The position numbers and the translations under genes are program-made. Below the pieces are notes generated by a model. That model saw only the letters and a list, made by a program, of their open reading frames with translations, had not been told where the DNA came from and searched no databases. Shown here in pieces: positions 42,265 through 51,019 of a stretch of DNA of 64,000 nucleotides (within the stretch, counting starts at the first letter, position 1; each line of letters starts with the position of its first letter). The DNA lies in assembly GCF_030286555.1 (NCBI RefSeq), contig NZ_JASVWF010000003.1, positions 372,001-436,000 on the forward strand, written 5' to 3'. This DNA comes from Actinomycetospora termitidis (GTDB lineage: Bacteria; Actinomycetota; Actinomycetes; Mycobacteriales; Pseudonocardiaceae).

Positions 42265-42891
42265 ATGGCCACGAAGGTCGCCGTCATCTACTACAGCCAG
42301 ACCGGCACCATCCACCAGCTGGCGCAGGAGTACGCCGCGGGCGCCGAGAAGGCCGGCGCCGAGGTGCGGCTGCGGACCGTGCACGAGCTCGCGCCGCAGG
42401 CCGCGATCGACTCGAACGAGAAGTGGAAGGCCCACCGCGAGCAGACCGCGGACACCCCGGAGGCGACCGCGGACGACGTCCTGTGGGCGGACGCGGTGAT
42501 CTTCGGGTCGCCGACCCGGTACGGCAACGTCGCCGCGCAGCTCAAGCAGTTCATCGACCAGCTCGGCCCGCAGTGGGCGCAGGGCCTGCTCGCCGACAAG
42601 GTCTACTCGGGCTTCACCTCGAGCGCGACCGCGCACGGCGGCCAGGAGTCGACGCTGCTGGCGCTCTACAACACGATCCACCACTTCGGCGGCATCATCG
42701 TCTCGCCCGGCTACACCGACCCGGTGATGTTCGCGACCGGCAACCCGTACGGCGTCTCCCACGTCGACGGCCAGGGTTCGATCCCGATCGCGGACGAGAC
42801 CCGGCAGGCGGCCCGGTTCGCCGGGGAGCGTGTCGCCGGGATCGCCGCCCAGCTGGCCGCGGGCCGCGACGCGGCGCTGGCCGCGAGTTAG
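42265..42891 (+). CDS. wrbA: NAD(P)H:quinone oxidoreductase WrbA
   Basis: A 208-residue flavodoxin-fold enzyme that reduces quinones by two electrons using FMN. The FMN-phosphate loop is YYSQTGTIHQLAQ near residues 9-21, with FGSPTRYGNVAAQLKQFID, FTSSATAHGGQESTLLAL and FATGNPYGVSH, all typical. The ATG at 42265 has GGGAAGG upstream. A 13/14 match to the MarR operator arm lies in its promoter, which would make it part of the same aromatic/quinone response as the DODA gene. Confidence 0.92.
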   Translation: MATKVAVIYYSQTGTIHQLAQEYAAGAEKAGAEVRLRTVHELAPQAAIDSNEKWKAHREQTADTPEATADDVLWADAVIFGSPTRYGNVAAQLKQFIDQLGPQWAQGLLADKVYSGFTSSATAHGGQESTLLALYNTIHHFGGIIVSPGYTDPVMFATGNPYGVSHVDGQGSIPIADETRQAARFAGERVAGIAAQLAAGRDAALAAS

Positions 42892-42905
42892 GGCACCCGA
42901 TCCGT

Positions 42906-42953
42906 ACGAACGGGCCGTTCATCACCTTCTTCGGTGACGAACGGCCCGTTCGT
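42906..42953. terminator. Bidirectional terminator hairpin (ACGAACGGGCCGTTC family)
   Basis: Arms 42906-42926 and 42933-42953 pair over 21 bases with one mismatch, loop TTCTTC. It lies between the convergent wrbA and dapE stops. A related hairpin is inside the MFS gene at 63769-63806. Confidence 0.8.
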
Positions 42954-42963
42954 CGGTTCCGGA

Positions 42964-44019
42964 CTACGCCAGATAGCGCCGCAACGTCTCCGTGCCGGCC
43001 GTGATCCTCCGGACGTCGACGTGCTCGTCGCGGGTGTGCGCGAGGTTCGGGTCGCCCGGGCCGAAGTTCACCGCGGGGATGCCGAGCGCGGAGAAACGCG
43101 AGACGTCGGTCCAGCCGTACTTGGCCACCGGTGTCCCACCGGAGGCGGCGACGAACTCCGCCGCGGCCGGCGCGGACAGACCCGGCAGCGCGCCCGGGGC
43201 CGCGTCGGTGACCACGAGGTCGAACCCGTCGAGGACCTCCCGCACGTGCGCCTCGGCGTCGGCGAGCGAGCGGTCCGGGGCGAACCGGAAGTTGACGGTC
43301 ACCTCGCAGAGGTCCGGCACGACGTTGCCTGCGACCCCGCCCCCGATGCGCACGGCCTGCAGGCCCTCGCGGTAGACGCAGCCGTCGATGTCCACACTGC
43401 GGGGCTCGTAGACCGCGAGCCGCGACAGCACCGGTGCCGCCGCGTGGATCGCGTTCTCCCCCAGCCACGACCGCGCGCTGTGCGCCCGGCGGCCGGCCAG
43501 CGTGACGACCACCCGCATCGTCCCCTGGCACCCGCCCTCGACCAGGCCGGACGTGGGTTCGCCGAGGATCGCGAGGTCGGCGTCCAGCCAGTCCGGCAGC
43601 GTCCGTTCGATCCGCCCGAGGCCGTTGCGCGACGCCTCGATCTCCTCACAGTCGTAGAGCACGAGGGTGACGTCGTGGGCGGGCTCGCGCAGGGTCGCCG
43701 TCAGGTGGGCCATGACCGCGACGCCGGCCTTCATGTCGCTCGTCCCGCACCCGTAGAGCAGGTCGCCGGCGCGGTGGGACGGCACGTTGTCCGCGATCGG
43801 CACCGTGTCGAGGTGCCCGGCGAGCAGCACCCGCCGGTCGCGACCGAGCAGCGTCCGCGCCAGCACCGCGTCTCCGGAGCGGACCACCTCCAGGTGGTCG
43901 TGCGCGCGCAGCGCGATCTCGACGGCGTCCGCGAGCGCCTTCTCCTCCCCCGAGACCGACGGCACGTCCACGAGGGCGGCGGTCAGGTCGACGGGGTCGG
44001 TGGCCAGATCGATGCGCAC
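42964..44019 (-). CDS. dapE: Succinyl-diaminopimelate desuccinylase
   Basis: A 351-residue M20 metallohydrolase. The metal motifs are [10 protein letters not shown] near residue 67, CGTSDMKAG near 98, and YDCEEIEA with the catalytic Glu near 135; the late HTRDEHV supplies the last His. It releases succinate from N-succinyl-LL-DAP in lysine and peptidoglycan synthesis. The GTG at 44019 is 40 bases from the divergent dapD start. The same dapD/dapE pair occurs in mycobacteria. Confidence 0.92.
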   Translation of the reverse strand: MRIDLATDPVDLTAALVDVPSVSGEEKALADAVEIALRAHDHLEVVRSGDAVLARTLLGRDRRVLLAGHLDTVPIADNVPSHRAGDLLYGCGTSDMKAGVAVMAHLTATLREPAHDVTLVLYDCEEIEASRNGLGRIERTLPDWLDADLAILGEPTSGLVEGGCQGTMRVVVTLAGRRAHSARSWLGENAIHAAAPVLSRLAVYEPRSVDIDGCVYREGLQAVRIGGGVAGNVVPDLCEVTVNFRFAPDRSLADAEAHVREVLDGFDLVVTDAAPGALPGLSAPAAAEFVAASGGTPVAKYGWTDVSRFSALGIPAVNFGPGDPNLAHTRDEHVDVRRITAGTETLRRYLA

Positions 44020-44059
44020 GGCCGTCGAGCGTAGAGCCCCACCGATAGGCTGGTCGGCG

Positions 44060-45028
44060 ATGAGCACTCCCACCCGCGCCGTCGGACTCGGCCTCGCGAC
44101 CGTCGCCCTCGACGGCACCGTCCTCGACACCTGGTACCCGCTGCCGGAGCTGTCCGCCGACACCGACGACATGGCCGCCGAGCCGGGCACCGTCGTCGTC
44201 CCCGCCGGGGAGCTCGAGCCCTCGCTGGTCGACGCCCTCGGGACCGACGCCGACCGCGGCGTCGAGGTGGTCGCCGTGCGCACCGTCGCCGACCTCAGCG
44301 GCCCGCCCACGTCCGCCTACGACGTCTACCTGCGCCTGCACCTGCTCTCCCACCGCCTGGTCCGCCCGCACGGCGTCGACCTCTCGGGGATGTTCGGCCT
44401 GCTCGCGAACGTCGTGTGGACCAACCACGGGCCGTGCCCGGTGCCGGAGTTCGAGCGGGTCCGCGCCCGGTTGCGCGGCCGGGGCCCCGTGACGGTGTAC
44501 TCGGTGGACAAGTTCCCGCGGATGGTCGACTACGTCGTCCCGACCGGGATCCGCATCGGCGACGCCGACCGGGTCCGCCTGGGCGCGCACCTCGCCGAGG
44601 GCACCACGGTGATGCACGAGGGCTTCGTCAACTTCAACGCCGGCACGCTCGGCACGTCGATGATCGAGGGCCGGGTGTCCGGCGGGGTCGTCGTCGGCGA
44701 CGGCTCGGACGTCGGCGGCGGCGCGTCGATCATGGGCACGCTGTCCGGGGGCGGCAAGGAGGTCGTCTCGATCGGCGAGCGCTGCCTGCTCGGCGCGAAC
44801 GCCGGCATCGGGATCTCGATCGGTGACGACTGCGTGGTCGAGGCCGGGCTGTACGTCACCGCCGGGACGCGGGTCGTGCTCGACGACGGCAGCGTCGTCA
44901 AGGCCGTCGACCTCTCCGGCCGCTCCGGGCTGCTGTTCCGCCGCAACTCCACCACCGGCGCCGTCGAGGCGCTGCCGCGCACCGAGGGCGCGCGGGTCGA
45001 GCTGAACTCCGCCCTGCACGCGAACTGA
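44060..45028 (+). CDS. dapD: Tetrahydrodipicolinate N-succinyltransferase (actinobacterial type)
   Basis: A 322-residue left-handed beta-helix acyltransferase. The hexapeptide region ([34 protein letters not shown] and [20 protein letters not shown]) matches the actinobacterial DapD, which forms N-succinyl-2-amino-6-ketopimelate. The ATG at 44060 lies eight bases after TAGGCT (44046-44051), consistent with a leaderless mRNA. It is divergent from dapE, its pathway partner, so both may be coregulated. Confidence 0.92.
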   Translation: MSTPTRAVGLGLATVALDGTVLDTWYPLPELSADTDDMAAEPGTVVVPAGELEPSLVDALGTDADRGVEVVAVRTVADLSGPPTSAYDVYLRLHLLSHRLVRPHGVDLSGMFGLLANVVWTNHGPCPVPEFERVRARLRGRGPVTVYSVDKFPRMVDYVVPTGIRIGDADRVRLGAHLAEGTTVMHEGFVNFNAGTLGTSMIEGRVSGGVVVGDGSDVGGGASIMGTLSGGGKEVVSIGERCLLGANAGIGISIGDDCVVEAGLYVTAGTRVVLDDGSVVKAVDLSGRSGLLFRRNSTTGAVEALPRTEGARVELNSALHAN

Positions 45029-45030
45029 GT

Positions 45031-45067
45031 CCCGACGGCGGGTCCGCGGTCCGGACCCGCCGTCGGG
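45031..45067. terminator. Bidirectional terminator hairpin (CCCGACGGCGGGTCCG family)
   Basis: CCCGACGGCGGGTCCG (45031-45046) pairs perfectly with CGGACCCGCCGTCGGG (45052-45067), loop five bases, between the convergent dapD and the secreted-protein gene. Confidence 0.8.
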
Positions 45068-45073
45068 CCCGCG

Positions 45074-45445
45074 TCACGCGCAGACCGGCACCGCGGACAG
45101 CACGTCCCCGTCCCGGTAGCGCACGAGCGTCCCCTTCCAGACCTGCCCCGGCGCGCAGGGGCCGATGTCCGCCGGGTTCTCGTTGGGCTCCAGGACCGTG
45201 ACGATCCTGGGGTGCTCCGGCCGTTCACCGAGCGGGATCGACGGGAAGCCCGACACCTCGAACCCGTTGCCCCCGGTCTCCTCGACACTCCATCCGTTCC
45301 CGCTCGGGGCGTTGCAGTCCGCGCAGGGCATCGCCAGCGCCGTGCCCGGCACGAGTCCGACTCCCCCGGCCGCGATCACCGTCGCCAGCAGCCCCCGTAC
45401 GAGTCGCCTGCGCAGCCCGGATGCCCTCGTCGTCGCCTCGTCCAC
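45074..45445 (-). CDS. Small secreted protein, unknown function
   Basis: A 123-residue protein from GTG 45445, with AGGAGGA upstream. A signal peptide (basic RRRLVRG, hydrophobic LLATVIAAGGVGLV, then GTALA) would be cleaved near residue 38. The mature part has four Cys (CADC, one in GPCAPG, and one near the end) that may form two disulfides. No family recognised. It is convergent with dapD. Confidence 0.75.
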   Translation of the reverse strand: MDEATTRASGLRRRLVRGLLATVIAAGGVGLVPGTALAMPCADCNAPSGNGWSVEETGGNGFEVSGFPSIPLGERPEHPRIVTVLEPNENPADIGPCAPGQVWKGTLVRYRDGDVLSAVPVCA

Positions 45446-45659
45446 GATCTCCTCCTCACGTCCCGTGAACCGCCGTCCGGTTCGGGGAGAAGCGTGCGCG
45501 GATCGGGCCGGACGATCGTCGGTCCGTGGGCCCCACCTCGGCCTCCACCCACGGGTGGAGGCGGTGCCACACTCGTCGTCGTGACCGATGCCCTCCCGGA
45601 CGAGCGCCGCGCCGGGGTGACCGACCCTCGCGCAGCCGACCTCTCGGGCTACCGGCTCG

Positions 45660-45899
45660 TCACGTGCTCGCGGCCTGCGTGACGAGCTCCTCGGCCCGCT
45701 CCGTCGACACCTGCCCCGACATCCCGCACAGCGTGCACTGCACGACGTGGCGGGTGCGCACCCGGAAGAGCGGCACGAAGAACAGCGTGAACCGCGTGAC
45801 GAGGCGGGTCACGGTGTGCGCCGCCGGGTGTCCCTGCGGGCACGTCAGCATCAACACCGCGAGCTGCTGCGCCGTCCGGCGCGTCCCGAAGATCAGCAT
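45660..45899 (-). CDS. Zinc-ribbon domain membrane-associated protein
   Basis: A 79-residue protein with LTCPQGHPAAH and VQCTLCGMSG, which supply the metal-binding Cys/His pairs, and a hydrophobic segment TLFFVPLFRV between them. The ATG at 45899 overlaps the dapC stop by one base (TGATG), so it is coupled to dapC. Similar short zinc-ribbon proteins occur in many actinobacteria; function unknown. Confidence 0.8.
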   Translation of the reverse strand: MLIFGTRRTAQQLAVLMLTCPQGHPAAHTVTRLVTRFTLFFVPLFRVRTRHVVQCTLCGMSGQVSTERAEELVTQAAST

Positions 45900-46990
45900 C
45901 AGGCCGCACCCACCCGGGCCGCACCGGCCTCGATGCGCTCGTCGGACGCGGTGAGCGCGATCCGCACGTGCTGCCCGCCGTCGGGACCGTAGAACTCCCC
46001 GGGCGCGACGAGGATGCCGCGCTCGGCGAACCACGCCACGGTCGTTCGGCACGGCTCGCCGCGGGTGGCCCAGAGGTAGAGGCCGGCCTCGGAGTGGTCG
46101 AGGGTGAACCCGGCCTGCTCGAGCGCGGGCCGCAGCAGGGCCCGGCGGGCGTCGTAGCGCTGGCGGGTCTCGGCGACGTGCAGGTCGTCGGACAGCGCCG
46201 CCGTCATCGCGTCCTGCACCGGGCGCGGCACGATCATCCCGGCGTGCTTGCGGACCGCGAGAAGGCCTGTCACCAGCGCCGGGTCCCCGGCGACGAACGC
46301 CGCCCGGTACCCCGCGAGCTGGGAGGTCTTCGACAGCGAGTGCACCGCGAGCAGGCCCTCGGGCGTCCCACCGTGCACCCGGGGGTCGAGCACCGACACC
46401 GGGTCCGAGCCCGGCCCGGGCAGCCCCAGGTAGCACTCGTCGGACGCCACGACCGCGCCGAGCGACCGCGCCTCGGCCACCCGCGCCGCGAGCGCCTCCG
46501 CGGAGAGCACCCGTCCGGTCGGGTTCGACGGCGAGTTCAGCCAGACCAGCCGCGTGTCCGGCGGCAGCGACCCGTCGTCGGGAACCCGCACCGGGTGGGC
46601 GCCCGCCAGCAGGGCGCCGACCTCGTAGGTCGGGTACGCCAGCGACGGGATCGCGACGGTCGCGCCCCGCAGGCCCAGCAGCGTCGGCAGCCACGCGACC
46701 AGTTCCTTGGAACCGATCGTGGGCAGCACCGCGTCGGGCTCGACCCCGGTCGCCCCGTACCGGCGGCCGAGCGCGTCGACCACGGCGTGCCGCAGCGCCG
46801 GCGTCCCGTGGGTCTGCGGGTAGCCCGGCGAGTTCCAGGCGTTCTGCAGGGCGGTCGCGACGACGGCGGGCACCGGATCGACCGGGGTGCCCACGGAGAG
46901 GTCGACGACCCCGTCGGGATGCGACCGGGCCGTCGCCGTCTCCGTCGCCAGGCTGTCCCAGGGGAAGTCCGGCAGGGAGGGCAGGCTCAC
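45899..46990 (-). CDS. dapC: Succinyldiaminopimelate transaminase (DapC)
   Basis: A 363-residue fold-type I PLP aminotransferase. WLNSPSNPTGRVL, the Asp/Tyr region VVASDECYLGL, and SLSKTSQLAGYRAAF with the Schiff-base Lys are clear. The association with an fdxC-like ferredoxin and other dap genes supports the DapC assignment (compare Rv1178, with the same ferredoxin neighbour). The GTG at 46990 lies 20 bases after the ferredoxin stop, so the genes are probably cotranscribed. Confidence 0.88.
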   Translation of the reverse strand: MSLPSLPDFPWDSLATETATARSHPDGVVDLSVGTPVDPVPAVVATALQNAWNSPGYPQTHGTPALRHAVVDALGRRYGATGVEPDAVLPTIGSKELVAWLPTLLGLRGATVAIPSLAYPTYEVGALLAGAHPVRVPDDGSLPPDTRLVWLNSPSNPTGRVLSAEALAARVAEARSLGAVVASDECYLGLPGPGSDPVSVLDPRVHGGTPEGLLAVHSLSKTSQLAGYRAAFVAGDPALVTGLLAVRKHAGMIVPRPVQDAMTAALSDDLHVAETRQRYDARRALLRPALEQAGFTLDHSEAGLYLWATRGEPCRTTVAWFAERGILVAPGEFYGPDGGQHVRIALTASDERIEAGAARVGAA

Positions 46991-47009
46991 GCGCTGGCCC
47001 GTCGGCCGG

Positions 47010-47330
47010 TCACTCGCCCTGCGGCGGCAGGCTCGGCACCGGGCCCACGTCCTTGTCGACCTTGCCGACCTTGGAGGCGCCGCCCGGCGACCCCAGCTCG
47101 TCGAAGAAGTCGACGTTGGCCTGGGTGTAGACCGACCACTGGTCCGGCACGTCGTCCTCGTAGTAGATGGCCTCGACCGGGCAGACCGGCTCACAGGCAC
47201 CGCAGTCGACGCACTCGTCCGGGTGGATGTACATCATCCGCCCGCCCTCGTAGATGCAGTCGACGGGGCACTCCTCGATGCATGCCTTGTCGAGCACGTC
47301 CACACACGGTTCGGCGATCACGTACGTCAC
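47010..47330 (-). CDS. fdxA: 7Fe ferredoxin
   Basis: A 106-residue ferredoxin. Cys residues are arranged as [18 protein letters not shown] at the N-terminus (3Fe-4S plus one 4Fe ligand) and [16 protein letters not shown] (4Fe-4S), the usual 7Fe pattern of FdxA/FdxC. It should carry electrons for soluble oxidoreductases. It is the first gene of the fdxA-dapC-zinc-ribbon operon. Confidence 0.93.
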   Translation of the reverse strand: MTYVIAEPCVDVLDKACIEECPVDCIYEGGRMMYIHPDECVDCGACEPVCPVEAIYYEDDVPDQWSVYTQANVDFFDELGSPGGASKVGKVDKDVGPVPSLPPQGE

Positions 47331-47517
47331 GTCGGCTCCTGCTCCCTACCTCAGCTGTGGGTGTCACCACCGGGCCGGTGGTGGTCGGCCCGCACACGGC
47401 GATGAAACGCCTCCGCAGTATTCCGTCCGGCGGCGCGTCGTGCCCGGGCGGGTCGCCCGTCCCACGACGTGTCGGCGGCCACATCCCCCCGGGCCACCGT
47501 CGCGGGCCGCCGCGCGG

Positions 47518-48330
47518 CTACCCGTGCTCCCGGGCCACCCATGCGGCCGCCCGCCGCGCGGCCCGCTTCAGTCCGGACCGCTCCGACTTGTACGCCCCGA
47601 CCGCGCCCACCACCGGCAGGTTGGCAACCGTCCGCCAGAACCAGCGACCCTGCGGACGCCGGCCGAGCTCGTCGTGCAGCGCGAAGAGCGAGCGTCCCAT
47701 CCGCCACACGGCCCGCGCCAGCGCCCGCAGGCGGCTGTCCCCGGAGTGCTCGCGGTGCAGGTCACCGGTGAGGTCGGCGGCGTCGCGCTCGACCTGGTCG
47801 CCGTGCGCGTCGCCCTCCGGGGCGAGGTTCCGGTCGAAGAGCACCGCCGCGAGCAGCCGGACCTGCTCGTCCCGGTCGGTCACGCCGTGCTCGCCGGCGA
47901 TCGCGCAGATGACCAGGCCCTGGGCCGACAGCCCGAGGATGTCCGACACCGGTAGTCGTCGGGCCAGCGCCCCGCCGATGCCGGGGAACGCCGCGATCGC
48001 CGACGTGAAGCGCCCGACCCGGCCCACCCACCAGTGGTCGCGCTCCTCCGGCGACATCACGGCCCACCGCGGCGTGCCGGGCAGGCGCGAGGTGGCCAGG
48101 CGGTCGAGGGCCCGGCCCCGCAGGCGGCGCGCGGTGCGGAGGACCTTCTGCCGTCGGTTCCGCGCCGGCGGCTCCTCGGTGGCCGGCCCCTCCAGCTCCA
48201 GCGAGCGCCGCTGGGCGAGCTTCCCCAGCCGGAACGGGTCGGCCTCCCGCAACCCGCCCAGGACCGGCCCCGTCGCCGCGACGAAGGGCCGGAGCACGCT
48301 GATCATGTACTGGTCCGAGACGGCCGCCAT
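47518..48330 (-). CDS. Conserved hypothetical protein with hydrophobic helices
   Basis: A 270-residue protein from ATG 48330 (GAGG about five bases upstream; an earlier codon at 48363 has none). It is Arg-rich with two hydrophobic patches, SAIAAFPGIGGALARRLPVS and ILGLSAQGLVICAIAGEHG (residues about 118-155), and a basic C-terminus. It resembles bacterial proteins with an EcsC-like or membrane-peripheral pattern, but I cannot assign a family. It is divergent from the next hypothetical gene. Confidence 0.6.
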   Translation of the reverse strand: MAAVSDQYMISVLRPFVAATGPVLGGLREADPFRLGKLAQRRSLELEGPATEEPPARNRRQKVLRTARRLRGRALDRLATSRLPGTPRWAVMSPEERDHWWVGRVGRFTSAIAAFPGIGGALARRLPVSDILGLSAQGLVICAIAGEHGVTDRDEQVRLLAAVLFDRNLAPEGDAHGDQVERDAADLTGDLHREHSGDSRLRALARAVWRMGRSLFALHDELGRRPQGRWFWRTVANLPVVGAVGAYKSERSGLKRAARRAAAWVAREHG

Positions 48331-48391
48331 GCCCGCCTCTTGCCCGATCGCCGGGGTGGCCACACCGCATGATGTGGGTCACAGTGGCCCG

Positions 48392-48991
48392 GTGAGCGGG
48401 GGGATCGGGGCGAACGCGGTGCGGGCGGAGGTCGGACCGCGCCTGGCCGCGCTCGGCGCGCACTACGGCGCCTGCCGCGCGGGAGCGGTCTCCTGGTGGT
48501 TCCCGACGACCGGTCGGCGCGAGCGGCGCCTGCTCTTCCGCCCGGTCCGTGGACTCGACGAGTGGGAGGTCGAGTACGCCGAGCACTCGGCCGACGGACG
48601 CCGCACCTGGGTCCACGGCTCGCGCTCGATCCGGTGCTCCCGGGCCGGCCTCGGCGCGGCGGTCGACGAGCTCGTCGGGGCCGGCCTGCCGCGCCGTCCC
48701 GGCCGTCGTCTTCCCGACGGCGGGTCCGGCCGGCCGGTCGTCGACGGTGCAGCTCCCGGGCCCCGGGCGGCCGCCGCCGCGGCGGCGGCGCACCGGCCTC
48801 CCCCGCCCCCGCGCGGCGTGCGGGTGGCCGACGGCGTACTCGGCGTGGTGGTCGCGGTTGCCCTGCTGGTGGCCTGTCGGGTCGACATCGACCTCGCGCC
48901 GAACATCGCGGCCTTCGCGGTGCCGCTGCTCGGGGTGTCGGCGGTGTGGACGATCATCGGGCTCAGCGGGGCGGAGCACCGACGGCGCTGA
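48392..48991 (+). CDS. Hypothetical protein with C-terminal membrane segments
   Basis: A 199-residue protein from GTG 48392. The N-terminal 90 residues look like a compact soluble domain (VSWWFPTTGRRERRLLFRPV, EYAEHSADGRRTW). An Ala/Pro-rich linker, partly encoded by a CCCGACGGCGGGTCC-type stretch, leads to two hydrophobic segments (VADGVLGVVVAVALLVAC and FAVPLLGVSAVWTIIGLS). No family recognised. The repeat island begins 36 bases after its stop. Confidence 0.65.
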   Translation: MSGGIGANAVRAEVGPRLAALGAHYGACRAGAVSWWFPTTGRRERRLLFRPVRGLDEWEVEYAEHSADGRRTWVHGSRSIRCSRAGLGAAVDELVGAGLPRRPGRRLPDGGSGRPVVDGAAPGPRAAAAAAAAHRPPPPPRGVRVADGVLGVVVAVALLVACRVDIDLAPNIAAFAVPLLGVSAVWTIIGLSGAEHRRR

Positions 48992-49027
48992 GCGCGGCTG
49001 GCGGGCTCCGGACCCGCCCGCCCGCCC

Positions 49028-49248
49028 GCGGTGCGCCCCGCACGCGGCCGGCCGGGGCTGTCCGCTGCCGCTGCGGCGTTGCGTCACGCACACGGCCGGC
49101 CGGGTTCGCCCGCCACCGCGCCGGCGTTGCGTCACGCACACGGCCGGCCGGGTCCGCCCGCTGCTGCCACGGCGTTGCGTCACGCACACGGCCGGCCGGG
49201 GCTGTCCGCTGCCGCCGCGGCGTTGCGTCACGCACACGGCCGGCCGGG
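49028..49248 (+). repeat. Array A: five 48-bp direct repeats
   Basis: Units begin at 49028 (diverged), 49076, 49124, 49172 and 49220, exactly 48 bases apart. A 29-base conserved part (GCGTTGCGTCACGCACACGG plus CCGGCCGGG) is followed by 19 variable but related bases. The core TGCGTCACGCA is palindromic. Part of the same island as arrays B and C. Confidence 0.9.
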
Positions 49249-49258
49249 CCCACGGGCC

Positions 49259-49615
49259 TTGTCGCGGGTTTCCGCCCTCGGGCCGCGCGCTTGTCGTGGG
49301 GATTCCCAGTGACAGGGTGGCGGTCGCCGGGACGTTCCCCGCGACAAGGCAGGCCGGACCGGTCGTCGCTGGGAAACCCCGCGACGAGGCACGCGCCGGA
49401 GCGCCACTCCCCCAGGCCGGACACCTGACGCCGCCGGTTGCAGGCTCCCGCACGCCGAGCGCCCACTTGTCGCTGCGAATCCTCACGACAAGGCACCCAC
49501 CGGAGCAGCCCCCCGTGACCGGCCCCGGGTCCGCCTGTCGCGGTCTCCTGCGCCCCGACCGCCCACTTGTCGCTGGGAATCCCCACGACAAGGCACCCAC
49601 CGGACCGGAATTCGC
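49259..49615. repeat. Cluster B: 25-bp TTGTCG...CGACAA palindromes
   Basis: At least five copies: 49291-49315, about 49321-49347 (two-base insertion), 49363-49387, 49467-49491 and 49567-49591, plus half-copies. The last two lie in blocks repeated exactly 100 bases apart (49461-49504 and 49561-49604). The copy at 49291 is in the opposite orientation to the last three. The consensus is also present at 26268-26292. Confidence 0.85.
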
Positions 49616-49648
49616 CGTGACAGGCTGCTCCCGTCGGACGTCGCGACC

Positions 49649-49769
49649 CAGCCGTGTGCGCCACGCACACGCCATCCCACCGAACACGCCGACCGCCAGC
49701 CGTATGCGCCACGCACACGCCGCCCCGCCGAACACGCCGACCGCCAGCCGTGTGCGTCGCGCACACCGG
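49649..49769 (-). repeat. Array C: three 48-bp repeats, inverse relative of array A
   Basis: Units begin CAGCCGTGTGCG at 49649, 49697 and 49745, again 48 bases apart. Their CCGTGTGCG core followed by an inverted ACGCACA matches the reverse complement of array A units, so A and C flank cluster B in opposite orientations. Confidence 0.85.
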
Positions 49770-50171
49770 TCACCCCGGGGACCCGGCCTCCGACGAGGGC
49801 CGCACCGGCCGACTCGCCACCCACACCCCCGGGAAGAGGCCCGCGGCGATCAGCACGATCGGGCGCCAGTCCGGCGGGAAGGTGCCCGTGCCGGTCGGGC
49901 TCCAGAAGCCGAACACCACCACGACGACCATCCACACGACCAGCGGCGCGAACACCAGCCGCGAGCCCGGGAAGCAGCGGTCGACGAGGCGCACGGCGAG
50001 CGGGGTCGTCACCGCCGCCACGAGGATCGACACCGGCAGCGGCACCGACCCGACCTGCAGCGACAGCCACGCCACCTCGGTCAGCGCGAGCAGCACCACG
50101 TCGAGCAGCACCACCGCGAGCAGGGCCGTCCGCGCCACCCCGTCACGGCCCATAACCTCGCCCGACGTCAT
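49770..50171 (-). CDS. Small four-helix membrane protein downstream of mshB
   Basis: A 133-residue protein from ATG 50171, overlapping the mshB stop by four bases (ATGA). It has four hydrophobic segments, including LLAVVLLDVVLLALTEVAWL, PVSILVAAVTTPLAVRLV, LVFAPLVVWMVVVVVFGF and IVLIAAGLFPGVWVASR. A membrane protein also follows mshB in mycobacteria (Rv1171). Function unknown; the link to mycothiol is only positional. Its 3' end meets the repeat island. Confidence 0.8.
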   Translation of the reverse strand: MTSGEVMGRDGVARTALLAVVLLDVVLLALTEVAWLSLQVGSVPLPVSILVAAVTTPLAVRLVDRCFPGSRLVFAPLVVWMVVVVVFGFWSPTGTGTFPPDWRPIVLIAAGLFPGVWVASRPVRPSSEAGSPG

Positions 50172-51019
50172 GCCGACAGCGCCGCCAACCCGCCGTCCGG
50201 ACCCCGCAGGAGCACGAAGCCCTCGGACGCGACCACGGGCTGCGCGAGCCCGTTGGACAGGGCGAACGCGGGCGGTTCGGACCCGTCGTCGTCGACGGTG
50301 ATCTGCGTCGCGTGCGCCCGCAGCGCCGCGAGCTTGCGCACCCGCGCCGGGCCGAGCGCGATCCGCACGGTGATCGAGGCGTCCGGGACCGTCGGGAGGT
50401 CGTCCACCGCCGGGACGGGCATGGCGAGCCACGACCGCCGTCGGAGAGCCTCCAGCCCGCGCGCGACCTCGTCGTGCGCCGCGGCGGTCGCGTAGAGCGC
50501 CACGCGCTCGCCGAGCGGGTCGATCCGCTCCACGGCGCCGCCGGCGATCTCGTGGGCGCGGACGTGATCGGGGTGGCCGTAGCCGCCCGAGGCGTCGTAG
50601 CTGACGACGACGTCGGGCCCGACCTCGGCCAGCACCTCGACGAGCTGGTGGACCTGCAGGTCGACGTCGGCGCGCACCGCGAAGGCGCCCTCGCCCAGGT
50701 CGGCGGGCGCGGCGGCGCGGATGCCCTCGCCGGTGGCGACCATGCCGGAGTCGCGCCAGCGGCCGGCGCCGCCGAGGAGGCGGTGGTCGGTGACCCCGAC
50801 CGCGGCGCACGCGGCGTCGAGCTCCTTCGCCCGGAACGCCGCGAGGTCCTCGGATCCCTCCAGGTGCTCCAGCTCCGGCGGGATCACCTCGCCGAGCTCC
50901 CCGAGCGTGCAGGTGACCAGCGTGACGTCCCACCCGGCATCGACCGCCCGGGCCATCAGCCCCCCGCAGGTGATCGTCTCGTCGTCGGGATGGGCATGGA
51001 CCAGCACCAGGCGCGTCAC
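50168..51019 (-). CDS. mshB: N-acetyl-GlcNAc-inositol deacetylase MshB (mycothiol synthesis)
   Basis: A 283-residue zinc amidase of the LmbE/PIG-L family. It deacetylates GlcNAc-Ins, a mycothiol precursor. The metal and catalytic motif HAHPDDE is at residues 8-14, with VVSYDASGGYGHPDHVRAH near residue 140. Length and motifs fit MshB rather than the conjugate amidase Mca. The ATG lies at the end of the upstream mycothiol-dependent enzyme gene, with a four-base overlap, which supports the mycothiol assignment. Confidence 0.92.
   Translation of the reverse strand: MTRLVLVHAHPDDETITCGGLMARAVDAGWDVTLVTCTLGELGEVIPPELEHLEGSEDLAAFRAKELDAACAAVGVTDHRLLGGAGRWRDSGMVATGEGIRAAAPADLGEGAFAVRADVDLQVHQLVEVLAEVGPDVVVSYDASGGYGHPDHVRAHEIAGGAVERIDPLGERVALYATAAAHDEVARGLEALRRRSWLAMPVPAVDDLPTVPDASITVRIALGPARVRKLAALRAHATQITVDDDGSEPPAFALSNGLAQPVVASEGFVLLRGPDGGLAALSA

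Noticed and set aside
45446..45659. Small open frames between the secreted-protein and zinc-ribbon genes
   Set aside because: No ribosome sites or recognisable products; only a short CCTCCACC/GGGTGGAGG hairpin is visible.
49028..49248. A CRISPR-like pattern of 29-bp repeats and 19-bp spacers
   Set aside because: The spacers resemble one another, the period is a fixed 48 bases, and there are no cas genes; it is a degenerate tandem repeat.
48963..49766. Long minus-strand open frames through the repeat island
   Set aside because: They merely translate the repeats, lack ribosome sites and have no recognisable domain.
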